From Nigrospora sphaerica (taxonomy: Eukaryota; Ascomycota; Sordariomycetes; Amphisphaeriales; Apiosporaceae), in NCBI GenBank assembly GCA_018287875.1, contig JAGVVL010000001.1:8928001-8992000 (forward strand): a stretch of DNA of 64,000 nt, written 5' to 3'. How positions within the stretch are numbered: the stretch's first letter is position 1; every line of letters begins with the position of its first letter. The notes under the pieces are model-generated. The model searched no databases and was not told the origin of the DNA. It saw only the letters and a list, made by a program, of their open reading frames with translations. Below, piece by piece: positions 21,239 through 31,441 of this stretch. A program made the position numbers and the translations under genes.

Positions 21239-21892
21239 TTGATATCCATGCTGGGGCCCGGGGGATGAAGGAAGAGAAATTAAATGTTATTCCTCAAGTG
21301 CCAAGGAGTGAGATGGTGTGTGGGCAGCAATAAGGGAGGGAGGAGAAGAGGGGTGAACGCTCTTGCAAAGGACCGGAACCGCTGTCAAAGCTCGTGGTCC
21401 CTCCTCCAGGGCCCTGAGTTGCTATCCTCGTGTGCAGCGTTTACTTTTGTCTTACGAAGGGCGGCGTCGGCCAGGGTGCCAATTGGCGTCCTCTAGGGAC
21501 AAGATGGTTGCGAGGGATTATGATCCCCCGGATGCTCAGTGGCCTTGATGCTCATCGGGATTCTTAACTAGATATGCTTACGCAAATGATAAGGGCTGCT
21601 GTTAGCTATTGCCAAGCCCGCCGTGCTGGGGAGTACTACACAGAGAAAAGCTGCAAGGGGGAAATAAGAGAGCCATTAGTTGCTGTTAGTCAGAGTAACA
21701 CGAGGCAACTCCAGTTAAGGGTACGTACCTCTCAACCCGAATACGAGAACGTGCCAAGAACGTAGGTACCTAGGTACCGCTACACATTTTATAAGTAACG
21801 GCACAACGTCCTCTGTACTGGTAGTCCATCATTACTCCCCCCCAAGGCATTTGCAGCCCAAAGTACTTGAGAGAGGACCATCATACGCCGTC
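21239..21892. promoter_or_regulatory. Divergent intergenic region between PKS relic and CYP51
   Basis: This 654-bp region lies between the two oppositely directed start codons, so it would have been a shared bidirectional promoter. No coding sequence is supported. The short perfect repeat GTAGGTACCTAGGTACC near 21762-21778 is palindromic and could be a regulator-binding site (inference). Confidence 0.4.
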
Positions 21893-23584
21893 ATGGTCAT
21901 CCCATTCTTCATGGTGGTGCCGCCACTGTCGGTCTTTCCGTACGCCGTCCATACCCTTCTTACCCTCGTTGCTTTGCTTCTCATCCATGCCGCCCGCCAA
22001 GTCCTCTTCCATCCCAAGACCGAGCCGCCAGCCGTATTCCATTGGGTCCCCTATGTCGGGAACGCCGTGTCGTATGGTATGGACCCCGTGGGGTTCTTCC
22101 ATAAGTACCGGGCAAAGGTAACGTTTCCGCCACAGGATCCGGGCGTTCCCCTAGCGCTAAAGATGAAGGGATTCAGTACGGGGACATCTTCACCTTTACC
22201 CTCTTCGGCAGGAGGATAACCTGCTACCTGGGCCTCGAAGGAAATGAATTCATCCTCAATGGAAAGCTGCAGGATGTCAACGCTGAGGAGATCTACGGCC
22301 CCCTGACGATTCCCGTGTTCGGCAGCGACGTCGTCTACGATTGTCCCAACTCCAAGCTCATGGAGCAGAAAAAGTTCGTCAAGTTTGGGCTGACGCAGAG
22401 GGCTCTGGAAGCCCACGTGCCCCTCATCGAGAACGAGGTCCTGGACTACATCAAGACGACGCCGGAATGGAAGGGCGCCTCGGGCGTTGTCGACATCACC
22501 GGCGCCATGGCTGAGATTACCTTATTCACGGCCGCGCGGTCGCTCCAGGGCAAGGAGGTGCGCCAGAAACTCACGGCAGAATTCGCTAAGCTGTACCATG
22601 ACCTGGACCTGGTGAGTCACCATCTATTCCGTATCCCTCCTCAAGCTCATGCCAACCACTCTTGAACTCCTTCAGGGCTTTGCACCCATCAACTTCCTCT
22701 TTCCCGGCCTGCCTCTGCCGCGAAACCGCCGTCGGGATGCCGCTCACATCAAGATGCGGGAGGTCTACATGGACATCATCAAGGAACGTCGCAAGCAGGA
22801 CTTGGAGTCTCACGTGGAGCAAGACATGATTTGGAACCTCATGAACTGCACCTATAAGAACGGCACCCCCATCTCCGATAAGGAGATTGCGCACATGATG
22901 ATTACGATTCTCATGGGAGGCCAGCACTCGTCTTCGTCAGCCAGCTCGTGGATCATGCTCCGCCTGGCTGCCCACCCGGACATCGCCGAAGAGCTCTTCC
23001 AGGAGCAGGTACAGAATCTGCGAAAAGGCGCCAAGGGCCCGCTTCCGCCGCTGGAGTACTCGGACCTGGACAAGCTCCCGCTCCTGCACAACGTGGTCAA
23101 GGAGACGCTCCGGCTGCACGGCTCGATCCACTCGATCCTTCGCAAGGTCAAGAACCCGCTCCCTATTGCCGGCACGCCCTACGTCATCGGCACCGACAAG
23201 GTGCTGCTCTCGTCGCCCATGGTGACGGCGACGAGCGACGACTTCTTTAGCGACGCCAACAGCTGGAAACCGCACCGGTGGGACGAGCCGCAAAAGGCCG
23301 ACGAGGATGCAACCCAGGAGGACGTCGTCGACTACGGCTACGGCTCCACGACGTCGGGTACCCGGAGCCCGTACCTACCCTTCGGGGCGGGACGCCACCG
23401 CTGCATCGGCGAGAAATTCGCCTACTTGAACCTCGGCGTCATCATCGGCACCTTGGTGCGCAACTTCAAGTTCTCCACCATGGATGGCAAGCAGGGCGTC
23501 GTGCCGCCGACGGATCACACGTCCATGTTTGCCCGGCCGCCGCAGCCTTCTCGCATCCGGTGGACCCGAAGGGAGCAAGAATAA
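21893..23584 (+). CDS. Cytochrome P450 CYP51 (sterol 14-alpha-demethylase, CYP51A-like paralogue)
   Basis: Three exons, 21893-22117, 22177-22611 and 22676-23584; introns of 59 and 64 bp; 522 residues, the usual CYP51 length. An N-terminal membrane anchor (residues 1-38) is followed by [13 protein letters not shown] and by [19 protein letters not shown] (Y129, the position of the azole-contacting Tyr). The I-helix [12 protein letters not shown] has Gly where most CYP51s have Ala. ETLR is the ExxR motif, and [13 protein letters not shown] carries the heme thiolate C463. [19 protein letters not shown] points to the CYP51A branch. Role: oxidative removal of the 14-alpha methyl of eburicol or lanosterol at the ER. 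Because it faces a PKS relic, this copy may be a resistance paralogue rather than the housekeeping ERG11. No lesion seen. Confidence 0.93.
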
Positions 23585-26500
23585 TGGCGGGTTCTGCTAT
23601 CGCCGACGTCAACAGAAGCAGCAAAAGTCAACGAAACCGCTGTAACCCATTCACGCCCGAGCATTTCCATATACATTACTCTATTTTGCCGTATTCACAA
23701 AAGTCTTCTTTTACTTGATGCACAATCTCCCAGCACTGCCATGCTTTAGCACAGCGACTATAACAGATATGTGGTATTAAGGATGGACTTACGCCACATT
23801 AAAAGTATAAGTCTTAGCCGTAGATGAAGCTTATAGTAGGGGGTTTCGTTTAGATTCTGCTATATATTAGTGGGTACACGTTAAAATGCACAGTTATGAA
23901 GCCTCTTAAAATACTTTGGTAACTTAGGTAGATGGGGACTATAGCAGTTTTCTTACGTAATAGTGGGTGGCTATTAAAACAAGATTGGGATTTTAGTAAA
24001 AAGATTGGTTCGGCAACTTAATAGACATCACCGCGGAAACTGAGGCTTAAATATAATTACAAAATGTCACATTCCGAGCATACCGACTTCAACGAGCGCC
24101 AAAGGTAACAAGTCTCGTATGAAAATCTAAGAGTAATAATGAGGCCGCGCTAAGATTCACACTTCTGATATACATTGGGGTACCAACCAGCTTAAGCCAC
24201 CGCAATCTCTCCTATGTGAAAGGATGGTCACAAAACTGATCTTGAGGCTCTTGATCGCTACTTTGGTGAACAACAGCGCCTCAAGTTTGGCGTCCAAGCA
24301 ATCAGACAATCTTAGGGAACCAATCCATCAAATCACAGGACCACGGCAGAGCAGTGGTAATATGCTCGGGTGCCAGTCGTACGAGCGTAGTAATATTACT
24401 GGGTTCTCCTTCCGAAAAGTGCCATCTCGTCTACACGAGGTTCATTTAATAGACCATGATCTCCTCTCTCCACACTTAGCGAAGACAGGTGCGTCCAGGT
24501 CTGAGATTCGGCAGCCCCTCATCTGGGTGGCTAATGATGCTGCCCGAAAAAGGTAAGAGGTGGTTGCCGAACTTCGTAATCGCCGTTGTCATTTTCACGG
24601 GATACAACTACACGCCTGCACGGGAGATCGGCGCTTCCAGTGCGTGGTTTCGAATCTGAAGAAAGGGGTAGATGCATACATTGACCTCCCAGATAAGTGA
24701 AAGGAGGCAAAATTTGCAAGGTGCTATGTGAGTAGGGAAATGAGGCAATGCGTGGTTTGGTTTAAGTATGCACCTAACTTAAAGATACCTACTTATCGCG
24801 GGTACATCTGGGAAGGGCGCCATGCACATCGTAAATTAAGATGTGCTGTGGCTAGCAGGAGAAATGCGTTCAGCCCACGGCCAAATGCGCCTCCCTAGCC
24901 CGCCATCGTCGTCACAACCGTCGGCGTTGAGGGCTGCATAGCTTGTCGGCATGTGGCTACCGACCGCGGATGGGGTGACAAGCACTTGCGTCAAGGTGTT
25001 GCAGAGGATTACTCACGGTCCCCCCTAGCCACAGCTTTGCAAAGGGAGGACTCATCTGACCGGCCCGCTCGGCGCATCTGTCACTCGGCGTCCGAGTTCG
25101 CGAGGTCCCCGAAATAGGCATGACGGGGGATCTTGGCCAATCCGACGACGACGAGCAGGGAGATGGGTTTTTTTTGAGGCTGCCGAAGAAGATGGGGAGC
25201 CGGTCTTCGCTCAATCTCCGTCTCGGGGCTCTTTATTTCTTTCTAAGAACTATCGAATATGACGAAAGAGCCTCGATTGGAACCTCTAGTGGCTACATAA
25301 GCCGGCTCGAGGCTGGCCTACTACACGTGGGATAACTAAGTATAGAACCATCGCCAACCGTGAATGAGATGGCAAGAACATGGTTACCCGCAGGAGGATG
25401 TCAAGAAGAATTGGAAAGCATGATAGGGAATGTTGTATTCTTTACCTATCCTTGTTTGGTCATGTTTACAGTCACTTTGACGTTGAAAATTGGAGCGTTG
25501 AATACGCGGAATGTCATGTCTATCTCCAGAGCTTCTTTCATGTATATGATTACATCGGCCAGTATCTCAGTCGAATGAACTCGGTGTTAGCGCATCTATC
25601 AATTGGTATCTTCTATTCCCACTAGTCAGGCGAGCATTTTGTGACTGTATCCCGGCCGAGCATCAGTCTACCGCGGCCGTCTCTTCTCAATGTGAGGCAA
25701 ATCATGCCTTTGAAGATAGAAAATTAAGGGCTGCCGCTCGATGTTGAGCACCGAAACCGGGAACATGGCCGTAGTTGAGACAGGTTCAATTAATCAGGAC
25801 GCAGAGTCCGGTCGAGATTCCATGGCGCTGACAACCACAACCCTGTTACATGTCAGACATAGGCACTACTAGGTTCCCATCCGTAGCTGGGGCTGCGCAG
25901 ACTAGTCAGAAATCGACGGTCACCGAGGAAGCTGTGTTACTGACGCATTGCCCGCCAACGCGACTCGTCCGATATACAGGCTCTTTAGAATAAACCGTGA
26001 TGCAGGAGAGACTTGGATATAGATTGACCGCATGAGTGGTGGCGGTACTGACGTGCTAACCAATATAGGGAACTCCTGGGCGGATGAGTGGATGTGACAT
26101 ATCAAATGTGGCTTACCCGAGGCATCGGGATCGCACAAACCACCGTGGCGCTGGTGTAGCCCCCACGCTGCAGGGGTTTGTGAGGTCGCTTATATCTAGG
26201 GGCCGCATGAAAAGTCAGCAGGCTGACGCGGCATCCAACGCAGCCATCGGAGGCCATAAAGACGCCCCGCACGTGGATAGCATGGATGCGACTCAGCCCA
26301 AGCGTACTAAGCAGGACAAGGATTCTTATGATGACATGGCCGTTGGTGATCAAGTCTAGTTGAGACACACGGATGCGATAGTGGCGGGGAAAGAAGTCAA
26401 ATATACTTCAAGTGGGCATCAGGAAGCCTGAAAATGCATAGAAATATATTTGAATGGGTCGATGGTGCTGACAGGGAGATACTGCGGCGCGATACTGGGT

Positions 26501-29500
26501 CAAGAAGGACACCGACTTCTCGATTCCATTTATGTTACGTAAATTGTTTATAATGCAGGTTATATCCGCCCACACCCTTACCACTTCCCTCTTTACTTGC
26601 TTTTTTTGGAGTTCCCCCACACCTACTTTCAACATTCAGCATTTCTAACTCAACACCCATGTCCATGTTAACCAGTATTCTTGGCCCCCTCGCAACGGCC
26701 TTCCTGAGGGGCATCTCGTTCAGGCTACACGGACCAAACTCCAAATGTGCCGCACATCTACTAGTAAAGATTTCCTAGAGGTGACTTTCAGACCCCTATT
26801 GGCTTTCGGTAAAATTATCGCAGTAAGTATGGCAAATAGAAGGAACCGAGCTTCGGTTTGTGAACTCTCGATCTTGGCGATGACAACTGCCACTTTTCCC
26901 AAAATACCCCTCGTAGTTGATGGATTTCTATTTTGCCTGTTCTACTGGGATTCAACCTTTAAAGCCTCTCAGATGTATAATGGAAGCAACCCTCGTACCA
27001 CTTAACATGAAACGCCAGTATTCTGACAGAGAACAGAACAACGGGTCCATGGTAATATTGCCAAATTCTGTCCATCAAGAAGAAAATCCATCGCCCTTGG
27101 ACGCCAAAAGCGCATATGGCCTCAAAGTCCTGAACGGCAGTGCTACGCGCTTGCAACCCGCATTACGTTTTCCCTTCGCTCGTGCCCCGTTTCCACCAAG
27201 ATAGCATCGTGTGTCCAAGACCGGGGTCGTTTCCCTACCGACGGGACTCAGTTCAGTAGCCAGTTGTTAGAACCCCACGCTGGGTGGTGAGTCCACTGAT
27301 CAAGACGGGCACGGAAACCCAGCACCAGAAAAAGGACGGAAACCAAAAACGTCCCAAGAAGAAAGGAAAATGCTCAAAAGCAAGCCAGCCTTAACGCGGG
27401 TTGTTCAACGTATGCTAAAAACAGCAGCATCATTCCGTAGAATATAAGGAAGACATGAAACGTGCGACTGTGTATTGCCTTGGGAACAAGCATCAAGTGG
27501 CAATGGAACAAGTATCAAGTGGCAATGGAACAAGCCAAGTCCCTTAAACTTATTACATACATTTGATGTCAATATCTAGTAGCTTCGACGTATCATCTTC
27601 CCATCAACCTGACGCCTTACGCAGGCAGGGATATGCCAGACCGCGGGGTCGTCTCACACGAGAAGGGAAGCATACGCAGCGTCCCCCCCCCGACGGTAGT
27701 TTGGAGATCTGCGGGACGAGAAGGAGCATTTGCCGTGGTGCTTTGGGAGGCAGTACGGCACACGTACGACCAAGGAGGTGAGGAAGTAGGTAGATGGTCA
27801 TGAAGAACTTGAGGCCCCCTTTCGTCTGCTCGGCCATGGTGGTTGCCACGCGGCTTGGTTTCTGCCGGTCCAGGGAACCCCCGCCGGGCCGGGGGGGGAA
27901 GCCCATGCGCCGGTCCCCCGGACAGCCCATAGGGCCGTGGTCAGACGAAGGCCGCCGGACTTTACTGCCGGAATCCCGGCATTTGACTGTCCGGGCTCTA
28001 TCTACTAAGCTGTGTTACGGAGCGCAGCGTCATACTCGGCTCGGCGCGGCGCACCCCAACTTGACGGGGTATCTGTAAGGATGAGGTGCCTCCAAGGATG
28101 AGGCAGCCAGGACGACAAGCCACAGACAGCTGCGAGGTATCATCTAGATGGGCTGCTTGCGGACGGGCGAAGTTGACGCCAGGTTTTCGCCACGGCGACG
28201 TGGACGGCAGCGGTCCCTCGACCATGTTATCTTTCAGCAAGCCCGGGTACGTTCGGCATGCCAAGGGCGGTGAAGCCTCGTCGCAGGGCCTCCGTGCATC
28301 TCGGGTGGTTTGGTTGTGCGCGCCTCGTCGTCATCGTGGCCGCGCACGTGGAAAGTCGACTTTTGGGTCCAAATGACACTGGCCGCCGGCCCTGCCGATC
28401 TTCAGGTGAGGGCTAGTGAGGTGGTAGGCAAGGCTACGCTATACGACTTTGGTTTTGGGCACCGGACCGGCTGGGCGGCCAGGGGTTAGTGCCTCTCGGG
28501 GCGCGTGCTGGCGGGGCCGGGATCGACAGGCGCAGAACACGGCCGGCAAGGCGCGGGGTTTTTTAGATTGTTCAATTTGACGGTTGTATGCGACGGCCAA
28601 ACCGCCCGTATGGTATGGTTGTGTGTGTAATTATCCGTTCGTCGGGTCCATTGAGAGGCCAAAGGAAGGGGGAGGGATGGGATGGCAACGGCGCGCCTGC
28701 CAGCCTGCGACATGTGTTATGCGAGGCACGGCGCCAAGACGCGACCAGTCGTCGTCCCGCACCGCACGGAGCCAAGCCCAGTATCTGAGATGAGACGGGG
28801 GTCACACACATTTACATACACATGCGGAAGCAAGACAGAACAGATGGAGGGGCGAAAAACCGCTAGAGGTGCAAAGAACCCAAAAACAGGTAAACGGACC
28901 GTGAGGGGTTGGGCGCTTGAAACGCCGGGCGACCGTGGAGTGAGCTTGCCCGTCACGGCATCGGAAACGTACCCCGTGGGAGCGTCGAAGATGACGGGAG
29001 GAGTCTCCCCATGGGTAACAGAGTGGGCACCGACAAAAAGACGTGGTCTGGCCCGCCCGTCGCATTGTCACTCAGTTTACAATCGGTCAGCCCGCCTTCA
29101 CACTCATCACCATTCGTTCGCAACGGGCGCTCGAAAAAATCCGCATGCTACTGCTAAACCCACACTAGAAGGTTTCTCCCGCACCAGAGATAAATCGTCG
29201 CGGCCGTCGTTGTCCTTGGCGTCTGTGTCATAGACGAAGGAAGGGGCCCGGTCATCTGTAAATTGGGCTAGAGAGACTTGGCGGCGGCTATGTTGGGCGC
29301 CCACTCACGGGCTGGGTTATGGATTTATGGGCGGTGACGGCGAACGGATGAGGCCGTGAAGGCAGGAGGCCTTCTTCGCAAATTCGTTCTCCGATGTTGA
29401 ATGCGCCAAGAATCCCACGGTGCTCGGGACATCGACGCCAAGGCTCCGGGAGATACGAACGCACCTGTGGCGTGCGGCTTTGGCGGACTTCTTACGTTGC

Positions 29501-30433
29501 AGCTTGTTTCTCCTGAGAGGGGCAAAGCGACCCCTGGCTGATAAGCGACGGCGGAAGGCTTGGCGCTCTGGTCTTGGCAGATTGATAGCTCCCCCACGGG
29601 TGGAATACGGGTCACCGACTGAGCCACGGGTAACGGGGCACTTAGGGGCCTGGCGCCAGCGAACCCGATGGCAAAGAGTGAGGGCGAGGTCACGGCCATG
29701 GCTTCACGCGTGGCATGCCCACGGCGCGGCGTAGGCGTGGCCTTGTCGGGTAAGGCACGTCGGCCGCACGGCGTGCAGATGCTATCTTTATTGGCGCCAG
29801 GCAAATAACTTTGGCACGCCGAATGGGCTTGGCGAAACGCAATCAACTGCCCGCATCATCGCCAATGCTGCATGGCTGGCGTGGCATCTCATGGCATTCG
29901 CCTGGCAAATGCTTTTTTCATCGTCCCCTTTTCTCCTCCCTCCCTGGCGCCCGGGAGCCATGGGTCGCTTGGCTGCTACTGCGTAGTAGGTGAGGGCCGC
30001 CAAGAAGCAGCAAACCCCTGTCCGAGGGATCTTCCGGCGATCGGTCAACCTCAGACTGGTGGGTGATCAACACGCCAAGCGCGGCGGGTTTCATTGGTGC
30101 GGCCTTCCTGACAGAGGAGGCTTCATCGTCCAGACCTCCGGGCACGGGCTACTGAGTACATAGAGATAAGCGGTGGAGCCCCAGGCTGAGCTGTATGGGA
30201 GGGACCAGGGTACGGAGGTTTGCGCATGGGTGGCCCTTTTCCAAATTTCGACGGCGCCCTGTTGCGGTTGGCAGCGCCAAGAGGTTCGGCAGCTGGCAGG
30301 GTTGGCATGTGAAGCACTGTAGTGCGTGCAACCATGGACATGGCTGGGTGCTGACACGGCCACCACGAGTCGTGTCCTCATTGCGCAGCACGCTGAAGAT
30401 CGAGTTCCGCCTCTCACCCAATCGTACGCAGCC
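23585..30433. other. Gene-poor region (6.8 kb)
   Basis: No supported gene. The part from about 23700 to 27100 is visibly AT-richer than the coding DNA; from about 27600 the sequence is GC-rich again. Frames such as 26084-26359 and 28682-29233 are open, but they have no motif and biased, low-information composition. A 22-bp tandem repeat lies at 27485-27534. This could be decayed or RIP-affected DNA on the flank of the lost gene cluster, but no element was recognised. Confidence 0.5.
27485..27534. repeat. 22-bp tandem repeat, 2.3 copies
   Basis: Two adjacent copies of a 22-bp unit (27485-27506 and 27507-27528) differ at one base (C/T), and the first 6 bases of a third copy follow. Confidence 0.85.
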
Positions 30434-31441
30434 ATGGCGCAATCCGTTGCGACTGCCGCTGGCGCGCTTCCGGATATCGAGAGCACCTACCGTGCGTGGA
30501 TCGACTGTGTCAACGAGCGGCGCTGGTCTGACGTGCCGCAGTACGTGGACGCCACCATCGAGCACAACGGCTCCCGGTCCACGCGGGCGGCCTGGGTTAC
30601 GCAGCTCCAGCAGCAGCTGGCGCACCCCAGCGGCGCCCACGGGGAGGACGGGGCGAAGGGCGAGGAAGACGAAGACGCGCTGGAGACGGTCTCGTTGCGC
30701 ATCGATAACCTCATCGTGGACCGGGAGACCAGGGTCCTGGCCTGTAGGCTCTGGTGGGTGGTATGGGTCCGTCGCCGCCCAACGTCACCTGCTGGAACAG
30801 GCCCGAGTGCCGGGCCCGCACGGGGCGAGGCCTTGTTCAGCGAGCAGCAGTTTGTGTGGTTCGGAGACGACAAGCAATCAAAGATTCTCTCTGTGCGCGC
30901 CAGGGACGAGGAACGAAGCAACGCTGGAATGTCGCAGTCGGACCAGGCCGGCGCCGAGGGCAATCTCGCAGGGCTTCCTCCCTCGCTGCGGCGGCCGCCC
31001 ATGGTCCGCATTGGAGCCTCACGCATGGAGGAAGTCTACCGGGCCTACATTGCCTGCATTAACGCCCGTCGGATGGAATCGGACTTGGCACTCTTCTGCT
31101 GCCCGGCGGGCGTCACCCACAACGGACGGATATTGACGGTGGCCGCCTACGGCGCCATGATTCAGGAGAGCATCACTGCCCTCCCGGATCAGCACTTTGG
31201 CATCCACACGCTTCTGGTCGACGAGGACACGCAGCGCTTGGCGGTGCGGCTCGAGTTCCGCTGCACGCCCGTCAGCCAGATCGAGGGCCTGGTGCCCACC
31301 GGCCGCGCGGTGCGCTTTTCCGAGCATGTCTGCTACCAGTTGGTCGAGGGCCGGATCGCGAGGGTCTGGAGCATCGTGGATTGGGCCGCGGCGCGGGCAG
31401 AGCAGACCCAGCAGAAGCAGCAGCAGCAACAGGGGGAATAG
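30434..31441 (+). CDS. Protein with two tandem SnoaL-like (NTF2-fold) domains
   Basis: Single exon, 335 residues. The first NTF2-like unit (about residues 10-150) begins IESTYRAWIDCVNERRWSDV and the second (about 195-320) begins MEEVYRAYIACINARRMESD. Each continues with the typical helix, then a short Val/His-Asn strand (IEHNGS, VTHNGR) and a long sheet ending FSEQQFVWF or FSEHVCYQL. This repeated order shows an internal duplication. SnoaL-like domains in fungi include polyketide cyclases and ester-processing enzymes, but many are uncharacterised. No catalytic Asp-His pair could be assigned with confidence. An acidic insert (EEDEDALE) lies in the first unit and a Gln-rich tail (QKQQQQQ) closes the protein. 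The ATG at 30434 is used because the frame upstream has no ATG. Confidence 0.8.
   Translation: MAQSVATAAGALPDIESTYRAWIDCVNERRWSDVPQYVDATIEHNGSRSTRAAWVTQLQQQLAHPSGAHGEDGAKGEEDEDALETVSLRIDNLIVDRETRVLACRLWWVVWVRRRPTSPAGTGPSAGPARGEALFSEQQFVWFGDDKQSKILSVRARDEERSNAGMSQSDQAGAEGNLAGLPPSLRRPPMVRIGASRMEEVYRAYIACINARRMESDLALFCCPAGVTHNGRILTVAAYGAMIQESITALPDQHFGIHTLLVDEDTQRLAVRLEFRCTPVSQIEGLVPTGRAVRFSEHVCYQLVEGRIARVWSIVDWAAARAEQTQQKQQQQQGE

Noticed and set aside
14871..23584. Treating the FAD monooxygenase, DUF3712 protein, PKS relic and CYP51 as one gene cluster
   Set aside because: A membrane-protein gene of unrelated type and about 2 kb of spacer lie between the monooxygenase and the PKS relic. Only the divergent PKS-CYP51 pair has positional support.
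26084..26359. 91-codon frame with a hydrophilic C-terminus
   Set aside because: No motif, no splice partners and no supporting context; not enough to call a gene.
28682..29233. 183-codon open frame in the gene-poor region
   Set aside because: No recognisable domain, low-information Arg/Thr/Ser-rich composition, and open frames on the other strand at the same place.
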